A DNA stretch of 64,000 nucleotides from Sanderia malayensis (Eukaryota > Cnidaria > Scyphozoa > Semaeostomeae > Pelagiidae). This document shows, in pieces, positions 1-13,906 of the stretch. Made by a program: the position numbers and the translations under genes. The notes under the pieces were generated by a model. It worked only from the letters and a program-made list of their open reading frames with translations, had not been told where the DNA came from and did no database searches. Positions within the stretch are counted from its first letter, which is position 1. Each line of letters opens with the position of its first letter. The stretch is from the NCBI GenBank assembly GCA_013076295.1, contig RQOL01000532.1, positions 2,480,001 through 2,544,000 on the forward strand. The letters are read 5' to 3'.

Positions 1-14
1 GCTGATGAATGTTA

Positions 15-2675
<2,661 letters not shown>

Positions 2676-3997
2676 GAACTCCGAAAAAGCAGGAAAATCA
2701 AAGAACTTTCATTGCCAGAGATGCCGGAAGTGACTTCAAACACACATCAACCAATCACAACTCATTTCAACAAAGGGCATAGACTTCTGTACGTCATTTC
2801 CCTCTTAAAGTCTCCAGGTATATTTTACACAAATGCACCAATAAATAAAATTCTAACAAATTTCTGCAGTTGTGGTAAATTGTGCCACATGCAAAATAAT
2901 TAAATTCTTGAAGTTTGAGCCCTATTTTATGCAACATAGGCAACATTTTTTGTCCATATGATAGAGATGATATAAACTTGGCCTTCGATATGTTTTAACA
3001 TGCATCATTCCAGACGAAATGTAAGCCAGTAGATATTGCTAACATCGTCAAGTCAAATCATTACCTTCCAGGTTGTGTTATGCTCTTCGTCGACATGACA
3101 TTTGTTTCTCACGAGACATTTCAGTCAGGGCAAGAAGACAGCAGTTTACCACATGAGAAGCATTTGTTTGTCAGACACAACGTTATTTTACAGAAACTTG
3201 ATTGAATGGTCAAAGAATGATAAGACTGGTCGCGAAGTGAATATAGCACCAGCCAAACAGCGAATAGAAAAACTTACCATTATAAATATTCATAGAATCA
3301 TTGATAAAATATCATTCTTAATAATGAATAATGCACGAGTTTAGCCATGATGGCGTGCCCAAGCGTCTAACAGCTCTCGAAGAAGTTCATGCAATTGGAA
3401 AAAGGTTACAGTTCGTTGTGAAAAAAAACGTGATTGTACAGACCTATCTATTTGTCACGCCATACATGGTTGGCTCAACTCAACTAAACTGGTCGTGACA
3501 CGCAATATATGTTCATCAGCAGAGAGAAGATAAGGCTGTGTCCCTCAAAACCCATGCAAATCTAATGATGACTTACTGGCAGGATGTTAATCATAATAAA
3601 AAATGTCATATGTCTCAATATTCACCACATTTAAGCCAAAGAAACCCTTCTGGCTGGACGCAAATGAGCCAAAAAGGTCATTTAAACACGTGCGTTGGTT
3701 TAAAGGAATCTCTGGGGAGTCCCCATGCAATCTCCTCTCAAACACGACAGTCTTGGAAACAAGATGTTTTGCTTATGCAATAGTATGGCAAAGGAGTTGA
3801 ATTTTAGGCATTTCATTAATGAAATAAATTGATTTTGATCCGTATTAATCCCATGTGAAATAATTAATTACGAAAAAATAAACATAATATTATTTCATTG
3901 GATTAAACAGAGCAACATGCGTCACTCAAACAACTTGAGATAAAGACAGCAGCTTGCAGTTATTCATTTTGAGGGAGAGAGTAATAAATAAACTTAC
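2676..3997. other. AHCYL upstream region, no further gene seen
   Basis: This stretch separates the proximal AHCYL first exon from the distal candidates. It would be intron for transcripts from the distal exons and promoter for the proximal one. It is AT-rich; the short open frames at 2712-2903, 3102-3344 and 3538-3800 show no domain, no splice logic and no homology I recognise. Confidence 0.4.
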
Positions 3998-4084
3998 AAT
4001 AACTTTCACAGGATCCTGTTGAGCTGGTTGAGAGAGTTCTTGTCCTGTACAATGCCCGTCGTGCTGAAGCTTGGTAGCCGCCAT
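3998..4084 (-). CDS. candidate alternative first coding exon of AHCYL (short N-terminus B)
   Basis: Begins ATGGCGGCT (minus strand, 4084) and reads 29 codons, MAATKLQHDGHCTG onward, ending ...PVKVI directly before a GTAAGT donor at 3997. The donor is in phase 0, the same phase as the end of the proximal first exon at 2598, so it could splice to the serine-rich exon at 2473. There is no other gene on this strand between here and AHCYL. Known vertebrate AHCYL2 (long-IRBIT) makes several N-terminal variants, so alternative first exons fit the family. No homology to a known N-terminus is visible; transcript evidence is absent. Confidence 0.5.
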
Positions 4085-4518
4085 TTTGACTTTGACGCTA
4101 CGAATTGCAAAAAATTATTGCTCACAATGAAGAACGAGCAAGATTTAAATTACCATGAAATATGACAAGGCCAATAACTTTAAGACATATCAGACGATTA
4201 TCAATGCGTCAAATCTTGTTGGATAAGCATTTTAGCTTCAAGGGATTTAATTTTTTTCTTGTCTAAAATACTTGTCTAACATTTTTGTAAACATCAGAAA
4301 AGCCAATATTTTATGTGACCAAGTTTATGACCAAGTTTATGACGAAAACCAAGTTTAAAGTTACCACCGTTTATGTTCAAGAGATAATACATAGCATAGA
4401 AAAAATTTAATATTTATATTCTACATTTGAAGACGACATTCTTAAATTTACCGGTTTCCTGGCACGCTTTCAAAGCAAGAAAAAACAAATATATTGAAAA
4501 GAGAACACAAAAAACTAC

Positions 4519-4635
4519 CTTAACGTGTTCATTTCCAACGCTAAGAATAACATCATTATCATTTAGTGGTCTTCTCATTGCTGATGTACTCTTTATAGCC
4601 AATGTGGACAGCTTTCTACTTATTGGGGCAGCCAT
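4519..4635 (-). CDS. candidate alternative first coding exon of AHCYL (N-terminus C)
   Basis: Starts ATGGCTGCCCCAATAAG at 4635 on the minus strand and encodes 39 residues (MAAPISRKLSTLAIKS ... VGNEHVK), ending AAG before a GTAG donor in phase 0. An upstream in-frame TTG extends the open frame but is not a credible start. The phase matches the AHCYL second exon. Like the 3998-4084 exon it begins MAA and lies upstream with no other minus-strand gene to join, which is why I attach it to AHCYL. It could instead be the 5' exon of an unrecognised gene. Confidence 0.5.
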
Positions 4636-5722
4636 TTTATCCAACCCGTCAAAGAAAATTAAACTTCACTGAGAAGAAACCTTTGTGATGCTTGTTAACC
4701 GGTTATCCTTTGTTCTTATAGATGGGGATTCCCATGTTGAGTGAATCATTTCGTGATACCTGTTATCAAAATAGTTTATCAACTTTTCTTTTTCTCAAGC
4801 TTTTAAAGATTTAAGAACATCGTTCTTGTCCATAGAAAGAAAAGGCAACAGTACGGCTCTGGTTGTCCCAATGAAAAGTCGTTCACCCCGTTACTGCTGG
4901 ACTTCAGACAAAATTTGCTAGCAAAAAATATTTTTAGCACGACTGGAGCAACTGACCTCTAGCATACCCTCCGACGCAATTTCATCCACATCTGCATTCG
5001 CATCTGTGCACCAGGGTGCATTCCATGTAAACTCCACGCCGAAGGTACGCCAAGGCAAGGCCAGGTGTACGCCAGGGTTTATATGCAATTAAAAAACGAA
5101 CAAAAACATTGCGCCAACCCCACCCCCATAATTACAAGTTATTTATGCATTGGCAAGAATTGCACATTTCATTATTACAAACAAATTTAATGACGCCCTG
5201 GATTCGGATGAAGATAATGAGAAGACATCTTTTATTTCACTGGTAGAGTTGTTTTGCTCATTAGCTTATCGTTATCAATTCAGTGCCTATACAGAACCTG
5301 GAAGAAATTTTTCATATTAGTAGCAATTCGACTCAGAATTTTATACAATGCACCACCAGATGAACTATAGTAAAGAATCCTAAATTTAAAAGGTCATCGA
5401 ACATTTTGTTCCAAGAAATCGAAACGTACTGAATTGGTTTTTTTAAGTATTTTAAGGCGATTTTCAACTTTCTAGCATCAATAGTTCAAAAGGTAGCAGT
5501 CGGGCAGCGGTTACACCAAGTATTTTACTTTACACTATGCGCCACCCATCGAACTAGGGCAACGGAATCTAAAATTTGAATCTTTTTGGAACAGGAATAC
5601 AGAAAATCTTTGAACATTATTTGAAATTGTGGCCTTGAGTCCCGGAACTGAAGATAGTAGTCGTCAGTTGACTGTAGATTTTTGCCTTAGGTAGATTTTG
5701 TCGTCAGTTTTCTAAGATTGTA
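4636..5722. other. intergenic, nothing recognised
   Basis: No open frame with recognisable homology and no clear repeat. A small local duplication is seen near 4318-4350, where the phrase around 'gaccaagtttatgac' occurs twice in a row. The tandem repeat starting near 5723 follows immediately. Confidence 0.3.
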
Positions 5723-6640
5723 CTGAAAAAATCAAATTTTGAAATAGACTGAAAAATGACTCACAAGGAGTCGAATTATACTAAATAGGTCCTACTGATC
5801 ACGTTGAAATAATTCCCAGCTCTCTAGGAGTAATGGTTCGTGGACCCAGATTTCCCGCGGATAGCTATTAAACTTTCTATCATACGTGGAGTATGTACTG
5901 AAAAATCAAATTTTTAAATAGACTGAGAAATGACTCACAAGGAGTCGAATTATACTAAATAGGTCCTACTGATCACGTTGAAACAATTCCCAGCTCTCTA
6001 CGAGCAATGGTTCAATTTTTGGAGCACCCAGATTTCCCGCGGATAGCTATTTATACTTTCTATAATAGCTACATGAAGTAGGTACTAAAAAAATCAAATT
6101 TTGAAATAGACTGAAAAATGACTCACAAGGAGTCGAATTATACTAAATAGGTCCTACTGATCACGTTGAAACAATTCCCAGCTCTCTAGGAGTAATGGTT
6201 CGGGGACCCAGATTTCCCGCGGATAGCTATTTAAACTTTCTGTCATACATGAAAGGGTACTGAAAAATTCAAATTTTGAAATCGACTGAAAAATGACTGA
6301 CAAGGAGTAGAATTATACTAAATGGGTCCTACTGATCACGTTGAGACAATTTCCAGCTCTCTACGAGCAATGGTTCAATTTTTGGAGCACCCAGATTTCC
6401 CGCGGATAGCTATTTATACTTTCTATAATAGCTACATGAAGTAGGTACTAAAAAAATCAAATTTTGAAATAAACTGAAAAATGACTCACAAGGAGTCGAA
6501 TTATACTAAATAGGTCCCACTGATCACGTTGAAGCAATTCCCAGCTCTCTAGGAGTAATGGTTCGTGGACCCAAATTTCCCGCGGATAGCTATTTAAACT
6601 TTCTATCATACATGAAGTAGGTATTGAAAAATTCTGAATA
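5723..6640. repeat. tandem repeat of alternating 174/188-bp units (A-B-A-B-A dimeric array)
   Basis: The phrase 'tgactcacaaggagtcgaat' recurs, with small changes, at 5757, 5931, 6119, 6294 and 6482, giving spacings of 174, 188, 175 and 188 bp. Two unit types alternate. Type A carries 'ggttcgtggaccca' (or 'ggttcgggg'); type B carries 'ggttcaatttttggagcaccca' and an extra 'ataatagctacatgaag'. Both share 'tcctactgatcacgttga' and 'atttcccgcggatagctatt'. The alternation makes a 362-bp higher-order unit. Copies 2 and 4 are more like each other than like 1, 3 and 5, which points to duplication of an A-B dimer. No coding capacity. Confidence 0.9.
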
Positions 6641-7461
6641 CTGAAAGGTAAAACACAAGCTAAGAATGCCGATTGTCATTGAAAATTACTGTTCATCGCT
6701 GTAAAATTACTGGAAACAAGGGAGAAGCGCATGCGTGCCTGAAGACCTACCACATGTAATATACCACGACATTGATGCGACAGGGGAAACAAGGAACGTT
6801 GGGACGTTCGTATCAACAAAGATTGCAGACATTGAATACTTCCACGTGAGAAGATCTGAATGTTGATCTGCCAGTGGCAAAAGGCCGCAGACTTTACTAC
6901 TTGGAAGTGTCGGCATTGTCTTTAGCATATTATTTTGATTAGTCAAATTATAATTAAGTGAAAATTGTAAAACTTGACAAAACATTTCTAGAAATTCCCC
7001 GGTTCCAATAAAATTTCGCCAAAAAAACGGCGAAACCCTATCTTCCCCGGGGGAACCTATGCCACGTACCGAGCAGCCACTAAAGCTCATCCTCTTTCGA
7101 TGTTTTGCAAATAGAAAAACTGATCTCTACTCGAAGATAAGATCTTTCAAGATCAGAAATCTATGGCCGCAAATTGTTAAACTTCCCAGTGGCATTTGGC
7201 ACAGGCAATGGTCACCAAAGGTATGTGAATATCTTGAAATTACCTGGAAATATGATTATAGAGCACACATGGGACATTTATAACATACGCATGCGCTACA
7301 GTACTTACATACGAATTCGAATCTTAATCTGCAGTCTTCGTCTAAACGAATATTCAGCAGACCAAACAGAGCTGCAACGAATATTCGTCTAACAATTGTA
7401 TTGTGTATCAGCACAGCACGTGGCACGTGAAAACTTTTCCATCTTGTTGGTTGTTTGCTTC
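6641..7461. other. WDR74 upstream region
   Basis: Region between the tandem repeat and WDR74. It contains a 127-codon open frame on the minus strand (6707-7090) and small plus-strand frames, none with recognisable domains. The last few hundred bases presumably hold the WDR74 promoter and 5' UTR; I see no TATA box that I would defend. Confidence 0.3.
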
Positions 7462-8607
7462 ATGATGGATCCCTTAATTTGGGTTTGTAGCGAGCTTGGC
7501 TCACTGAAAAGTGTTAATTATGCAGATGGAATTGTAAAACAATACGTGGATTTTACAGAAATCGATCGAACAAAGGCCCCTTGTAAGATTCATTGGAGAG
7601 ATGACAACGAAAGTTCAATGCTTGTTGGAACTAAAGATGGAACAGTGAGAAAGTTTAATATTGAAAATGAGAAAACTTGGGACAGTGAAGTCCACAAATT
7701 GGGTGATAGTTCTGTATGTGGTGTGACATATTATCAGGATAAAATAATTTGCTGCCTGGAGAATGGAAAGCTTGTAATGTTTAAAGATGATGAAGATATA
7801 TTATTTGAGAAAAGCATTGGTAACCATATTCAAGTTATGAAACAAAATAAATATTTTCCTAATTTTATAGCTGCTGGAGGAAAAGAAAACAACCTGAAAG
7901 TTTATGATGTTAATAACATTGATAAACCAATATTTGCAGCAAAAAATGTCAGAAATGATATGTTGGACTTGAGACAACCAGTATGGATAACAGATGTGGC
8001 GTTTTTAAATGGGGACAGTGGGGCAAATTCGAGAATTTTAACATCAACTGGAGATCATCATATCAAGATTTATGACCCCCAAAAGCAGAAACGACCAGTA
8101 ATTGACATAAAATGGAACGAATACCCAATCACATGTTTATCAATAGCCAATGATGAAAATACGATCGTTGTTGGAAACACAGCTGGGTACATGGCGTCAT
8201 TTGATTTGAGAACATTAAGCCAAATCGGTAGCTTTAAGGGCATTGCTGGGTCTATACGTTCAATAGAATGCCACACAAAACAAGATTTTGTAGCATGTTG
8301 TGGGCTTGATAGATTCTTACGCTTATATAATGTCAGTACAAGAGAATTAATCAGAAAGGTTTACCTGAAATCACAGTTGAACTGTATCTTGCTTTCGAAA
8401 TTTTGCTACGAGGAGAAACCCTCACCTGATTTGAATTCAGAGAAAGCTGACAACTCAGAATCTGTAAAAAAGATGGATGATTTGTTAGAAGATGTTGATG
8501 AGGAATCAATTTGGGAGAAAATGGAAAAAACAACAGATGAAAGCTCAAAGAGAATAAAGAAGATTGATAAACATGATATTTCTGCTAAAAAGAAAAGGAT
8601 AAAATAA
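7462..8607 (+). CDS. WDR74: WDR74, WD-repeat ribosome-assembly protein (Nsa1 homologue)
   Basis: Intronless 381-residue frame from ATG 7462; the frame is open further upstream only from a TTG, and the chosen start gives MMDPLIWVCSELGSLKSVNY, aligning with the WDR74 N-terminus. Diagnostic blocks: MLVGTKDGTVRKFN, AAGGKENNLKVYDV, AKNVRNDMLDLRQPVW, ITCLSIANDENTIVVGN, CGLDRFLRLYNV and VYLKSQLNC, all in the order seen in human WDR74. Seven WD-type blades are expected, followed by a lysine-rich tail (KRIKKIDKHDISAKKKRIK) like the basic nucleolar tail of the family. WDR74/Nsa1 works in the nucleolus with the AAA-ATPase NVL in 60S pre-ribosome maturation. Its neighbours offer no functional link. The lack of introns is unusual beside the intron-rich genes here. 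Confidence 0.95.
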   Translation: MMDPLIWVCSELGSLKSVNYADGIVKQYVDFTEIDRTKAPCKIHWRDDNESSMLVGTKDGTVRKFNIENEKTWDSEVHKLGDSSVCGVTYYQDKIICCLENGKLVMFKDDEDILFEKSIGNHIQVMKQNKYFPNFIAAGGKENNLKVYDVNNIDKPIFAAKNVRNDMLDLRQPVWITDVAFLNGDSGANSRILTSTGDHHIKIYDPQKQKRPVIDIKWNEYPITCLSIANDENTIVVGNTAGYMASFDLRTLSQIGSFKGIAGSIRSIECHTKQDFVACCGLDRFLRLYNVSTRELIRKVYLKSQLNCILLSKFCYEEKPSPDLNSEKADNSESVKKMDDLLEDVDEESIWEKMEKTTDESSKRIKKIDKHDISAKKKRIK

Positions 8608-9684
8608 TAATTTAATAAAGTAGACATGAGTTGTTATGATAAATTGTCAACTTCTTGAACAATTATGTTACAAAAAGTTCACTATATTTATGTATTATAT
8701 TTCTATGGTCTTCTATTTCTACCCCCTTCCCTAAACAAGACAACTATAAACAAAGAAGAGACAACACAGATATATAAAATTGCATGTGAATTGAAATGAT
8801 GATATGGAACTGAGGCCTTTTCTGCAGGACAAGCTGCGCTTAAGAACAACGAAAGCAATGACGCCATTTACCTGTTTTTTAGAACCTAAAACGCAAGCAG
8901 TAAAATGGTTAGAGCGAAATTCATTGGTTAGATTCATAAACAATTATATATATGACGCATCGCTTTCTTTAAATGCGCAATTAACTGGTAGATATTCAAA
9001 CTGATCCTTTGAAGCATGAAGATGGACGCAATAAGCCTTGCAGCACTCTTTCTTTCCACGTCTGATTGATAATTGGGGCGTAAAAGATTTTGCGAACCTC
9101 CTCGGAGAATAGCAAGGCACAAAAACATTTCTTTCGTTAAATCAAGCCAATCCAATTTATTAACAAATTTCATTTTTATTTGCATAGCAATAGTGCTTTT
9201 AAACACAAACGATTTAAGGGTTTTGGATTGAAAATCCTTTATTTTAACAAAGCTTTTAGGTCATGAAATACATTTACAACAAAGAATTTACAATTATTCT
9301 GGAATGAACTACCAGGGACTATCTTATTTACAACAACTTCATTCGCAATTCATATTTATATACAATTCTTGACCATAACTAACACAGAAGTAGCTAGAAA
9401 TTCTCATTTTATAATTAATTCGTCAACTCTTTCAATTTTAATTTCATTAAATTCATAAGCTCATTTCATTAATTCTGTAAATACCATCTTCAATTTTCAC
9501 CATAAAACGATGATAAACCACAGTCCTTATTTACAATGCCACGATTTAAAATGGCTCAGTACACAATAAAGAATACACACAAGAAAACAAAATAATAAAT
9601 TAGCAAATAAATACCTATACGATCTAAGAACAGAACATAAATTTCATTTATATATGTACAAACGTTTTTTTCTAATCCGGCCTT
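8608..9684. other. convergent 3' region of WDR74 and the BH3 gene
   Basis: AT-rich sequence between two stop codons facing each other. 'aataaa'-type signals are frequent on both strands, so it must hold both 3' UTRs. Short frames at 8731-9206 overlap each other in several registers and look like noise. Confidence 0.35.
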
Positions 9685-10089
9685 TCAAATATCCCCGACA
9701 TGACTTTCAGCCTGGGTTAATTCGTAGTTGCAACGATTTTGTCGGGTATTTTCGTCTTCATAAGTGGCAAGAAGAGAATCGGCCATGTTTCTTAATTCAG
9801 AGCCGACTTCTCGAATAACTTGTCTTCTGTTGAATGCTTCCTCATACTGACCATCATCATCATGATTATTATCAATTTCATTCGGAAATGCTCTCGTATC
9901 ATTGTTATTCGTATCATCAACAATGTTTTCAGTATTTTCCCTTTGTTCCTGCATGTTTTGGGTGTTTTTAATTCCTCTGTAATGAATCTGCATTAAATAA
10001 ATGCTTGGCAAAGAAACCAAGCATCCAATGCATACCTGGACAGCACAGGATTTTAAGAAATCTTTTGCGCCTTCCACGATTCCTTTGGT
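9685..10089 (-). CDS. last exon of a BH3-motif protein (PUMA/Bim-like BH3-only candidate)
   Basis: An acceptor (CTTTCAG at 10090-10096) opens a 134-codon exon ending in TGA at 9685-9687. Residues 91-110 of the exon (9760-9819) read VIREVGSELRNMADSLLATY. This fits the BH3 consensus (hydrophobic-x3-Leu-Arg-x-hydrophobic-Ala/Gly-Asp) and is very close to the BH3 of PUMA (REIGAQLRRMADDL) and Bim (IAQELRRIGDEF). The rest is acidic and Asn-rich; a hydrophobic stretch near the exon start (CAVQVCIGCLVSLPSIYLM) may be a membrane segment. No BH1 or BH2 motif is present, so I read it as BH3-only rather than multidomain. The start is uncertain: an ATG frame at 10254-10368 (MDLVFPLAKITYTRDVWEY) may be the preceding exon, but I could not find a donor in the right phase. 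A Bcl-2-type gene lies 5 kb away on the same strand. Confidence 0.7.
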   Translation of the reverse strand, partial: TKGIVEGAKDFLKSCAVQVCIGCLVSLPSIYLMQIHYRGIKNTQNMQEQRENTENIVDDTNNNDTRAFPNEIDNNHDDDGQYEEAFNRRQVIREVGSELRNMADSLLATYEDENTRQNRCNYELTQAESHVGDI

Positions 10090-13000
10090 CTGAAAGATAA
10101 AAGATAGGTGACACAATTGTAATTCGTCTATTTCTAATAACAAAGACTTTTCCTCAAAACATTAGTCATCAGTCGATTGATATAAACAAAAATTACTCAT
10201 TAGCTGATACATTGTTGAAATAATGATAAAGCAACATCGTGGAAGCAACAGACATAAACATTGTCTAATTTTCAAGAAATTATTTGTCCATTTATATAAT
10301 TTTTGTTTCGTGTATTCCCACACATCCCTTGTGTAAGTTATTTTCGCCAGTGGAAAAACCAAATCCATTGAAATTTCCCCTAAATAGATTGAACAAGAGC
10401 TGACGCAATGACAAATTTGGTTATTTCCGTAACATCAGTCGTTTAATAAATGTTGTGTGACAGAAAATAACAGTTTTTTCTCATCATCACAAACCTGATA
10501 CAATATATCGTGCTTCTTCAATTTAATGTGAAAAAATTAATCAAGTATGAAAGATTAACCTAAATTCATCGTACAGACAATCTATTTATAAATGCGAGAC
10601 AAGACGAATGTGTTTTGCAGACAACTGTTGCCCTTGAGAAAAGTGATCACGTCGTAATGAAACCAAAACGATTAAAATATTTTTATCTGTCCGGATAAAA
10701 AAGTAGGTAATTTGATAAATTTCTAACGGGACAATAATAGTCTGTACTTGAAATAAAAATAATAATTTGAAAAACTTTATTGATATTTGAGACCAAATCT
10801 CCCCTCGATACGACATAAACAAATCGAAATTCTAAATCGAAATTCTTAAAACCATAAAAACATTGCATGACTCATCATGAAGCAAAATAAAAGAGCTGGC
10901 AATAGGATACGCCAAAATTAGCATAAATAAATAAAATATAACTCACGTTTGATGGCCTTGACAAGTTCGTCTGTTTGATCTTGATAAGAATAACCAGAAA
11001 AAGCAAATAATCAAAGTGATATAATATTTCCACGATCTCTAAAATTCTCAACCTGCTTCTGTGGTGCAATGGTTTGTTTTGAAAAAATTTCTCGCCAGCC
11101 AGAAGAGAATCAGATGATTTGGCGGGAATTACGTCGCATCAGCAATGCACTGTGGGATAGTTCATTGATGAAAAATTCCAATTTTCATTCATGCCCTGAC
11201 ACGCTCCAACATCAACTCTTCTCATTGGTTTCTTAAACAATAGCCATGGTTTGCGTTACAATCATTGGCTCGTGTAAACAATAGCCACGTACTGATTTCC
11301 GGTGACTCTATTGTTCTCACACGTGGATTTGGCATGTTGATATTAAAGGGGATTTTAAAGCAAGACGGCGACGCAATATATTGCCAGATCATAAACAAAA
11401 GTGAAAGTCAAGTAAACTGCCGAAGTTGAAAACATAACACAAGCTTTGAACAAACAAAAGATCCGTAATAAACAACAATCGACTTTTTAGGGCTCAAACT
11501 TAAAAATGTATGAGAAAAACGGAAAGTACACTCAGTGGTTATACTGCAACATCTAAACATTAATTTCATGAATGAAAACAAATTCTTTTAAATTACTTTT
11601 CCGCAGGAAAAGGTTCTACCCCTCCCCATATTGTTATAATAAGTACTGTTTTTGACTTGGGCGGATCAATCAGATAATTTAATATCTGTCCTTTCTATTT
11701 TTCTTCCAATTTCTATCACGACTTGGAAATTGCGATAACTCGAAATTATCCCATTCATTAAAACTTGCTTGGAACAAAAAACGCAATCCAATAATTTGTA
11801 TTTTGTCACCATGACAATATACCCGAAGTGAAGCTTGTCAATATTATTATTATATATCGGAAATAAGAAAAAGAAACATCAATGGATTATGGAAATTTCC
11901 AGAAAATAATACCTTTGCATAATAGATAAAAAGGCTGTATTTTCAATGGTTTTGTTTCAGAATTGTATTTTCACGATTCATCACAGGCAAAACTGTCAGC
12001 TCTAATAATGGTTCACAACGAAAAATGAATATTTTCTTGAAAAGATTGAATGTTTATTTCACTTTTACTAATCAAGAGGAGGAAAACAATCTAAAGTTGA
12101 AGTTGGTAAATTGAAAAGAAACCATCTTTGCGATAAAAGTTGACCAACTCATTGTATTTTGTGGCTCATTGTGAATAAGAAGTATTGTGTTAGCATGTCC
12201 GGCGAAATTAAGCAAAACAGAACAAAACAGGTGGAAATCTTCCGGCGGAGGCAGGGCAGTTTGACAACAAGTAGGGCATGTCAGGGCAAGCTTTTCGCAA
12301 AACAATTCAAGGAAAAGCCTCGTTTAATTATGCAAAACTATACAGGTGTGTTAATTGAGGATACGAGAAGGAAATATTAATGTCTGAAGTCATACGGTCT
12401 TCTTTACAGGCCGATAAGGCCAAGATTTCATGAGGATTTCCAGGTGAGGACTGAAATTGTGTGAGCACGCCATGCAAAGCGGAGGGAATATCAAAACACA
12501 GATGCGCGAGAAACAAGGGTCATCAGAAACAAAGAAGACGAAATAATTGAGAGGCCAATACCAGGAATATAAAGTAATTAGATACAAAATTAGCAGACTA
12601 ACCTATACCACCAATTCATAGTTGATTAAAGAATGTTTCATAGCGGGAGACCAGACCACAAAATACACAAAAATTAAGAGCTGAAACCAAGAAAAGAATT
12701 GCGCATGCTTGATGAATAGCTGTCACGTGATAAGACCACATGACAAATATAACATTGTGTTCATGGCGCGTGCCAATGTCAGCAAAGAATTGTTGTATAT
12801 AACTGCTGCATTTTGAAAAAGTACCAGTCAATTGGGACATACCATATTTATATTTAATGAAAGAGACATTGTCTTTGAAACACGGGCAATCCACGTGCCA
12901 TATTTGACCTGTAAGATACTTTGCTTTTGAGCAGCTGTTGAGCTGTTTTCTTCATGTCAATAAATGTAGATTTATGACAATTGACATGCTCCCTGAAGTC

Positions 13001-13906
13001 TCATTCAATTTTGCAGAAAGAATATCTTGTTTTTTAACAATTAAAACATGGCCGGATATATGCCCAAGAAAGTCTGAATAAGATAAGCCTGGTACCCAAA
13101 ACCCCAAAAGGTTAAGAAACTGTAATATTCAAAGCAAAGAACTTAAGGTTATTAAAAATTATAGGTGTAGTCAGTAAACATGGACCTTATAAACAACAAT
13201 ATAGAACAAGCCAATGCTTGCAATATTTTCCACGAATTTTTGCTGAAGTCGGCTAAAGTTTCCTTTACAGTTATACTTAAATCCGCCAATTGCTTTTAGA
13301 AATATAGTGAGATTCGATATATGAAACAAATTAATGCCGACTCTGTTATTCTTTTAATGAAAAAACATGGAAGGATATAATTCATGGTAGCGCTACTAGT
13401 GAAGTTTTTGTTTCGCACGTCATGTTTATTGACTTGGTTAACCATACATAAGTTGTTTTATAGTGTCGTTTGTTCAACAAGGTTGACACCCTACCGATAA
13501 CCATAGCTGTGTGTTAGAGATGCAATGAACAGTTAATTGAACTTCACATCAAGAGTTTGACTTTAATACCAGTTACATTCAACATGTTGGTTTAATTTAG
13601 TGCAAATAAACGGCCGGGTTACATGGCATGGGGTAGGTCTGCCGCTGCCCTTATAATTTGAAATCATTGGATAGAGAGTTGGGCGACCAACTTTCTAATT
13701 GAAAACAGTATGCAGTGTTCGCGTGACATACACGCTTGGTTGAATTGAGTTCCACATTATTATGATGATGATTTTTAGATAATCACACATGAAGTACTTC
13801 TATATCTACTACAAACATCATTCTTATTTTGTTGAGCATATGCATAATATTCTCATCACAAGAATAAAAAAGCAATTTATTACAGTTTCTTTTGCATCTC
13901 ATTGTC
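10090..13906. other. 5' region of the BH3 gene and intergenic stretch to the GPCR
   Basis: The first kilobase presumably carries upstream exons or 5' UTR of the BH3 gene; 10254-10368 is an ATG-initiated frame of interest. From about 11,100 to 13,900 I see no exon with recognisable homology, no long repeat and no transposon. Small frames near 12,072-12,894 lack domains. Confidence 0.3.

Noticed and set aside
6707..7090. 127-codon minus-strand open frame upstream of WDR74
   Set aside because: No domain, no codon pattern or splice logic, adjacent to a tandem repeat; likely chance.
8804..9206. Overlapping plus and minus frames between WDR74 and the BH3 gene
   Set aside because: Short, mutually overlapping, no homology; consistent with 3' UTR sequence.
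12072..12894. Cluster of minus-strand frames of 60-92 codons
   Set aside because: No recognisable domain and no consistent splice chain; left as intergenic.
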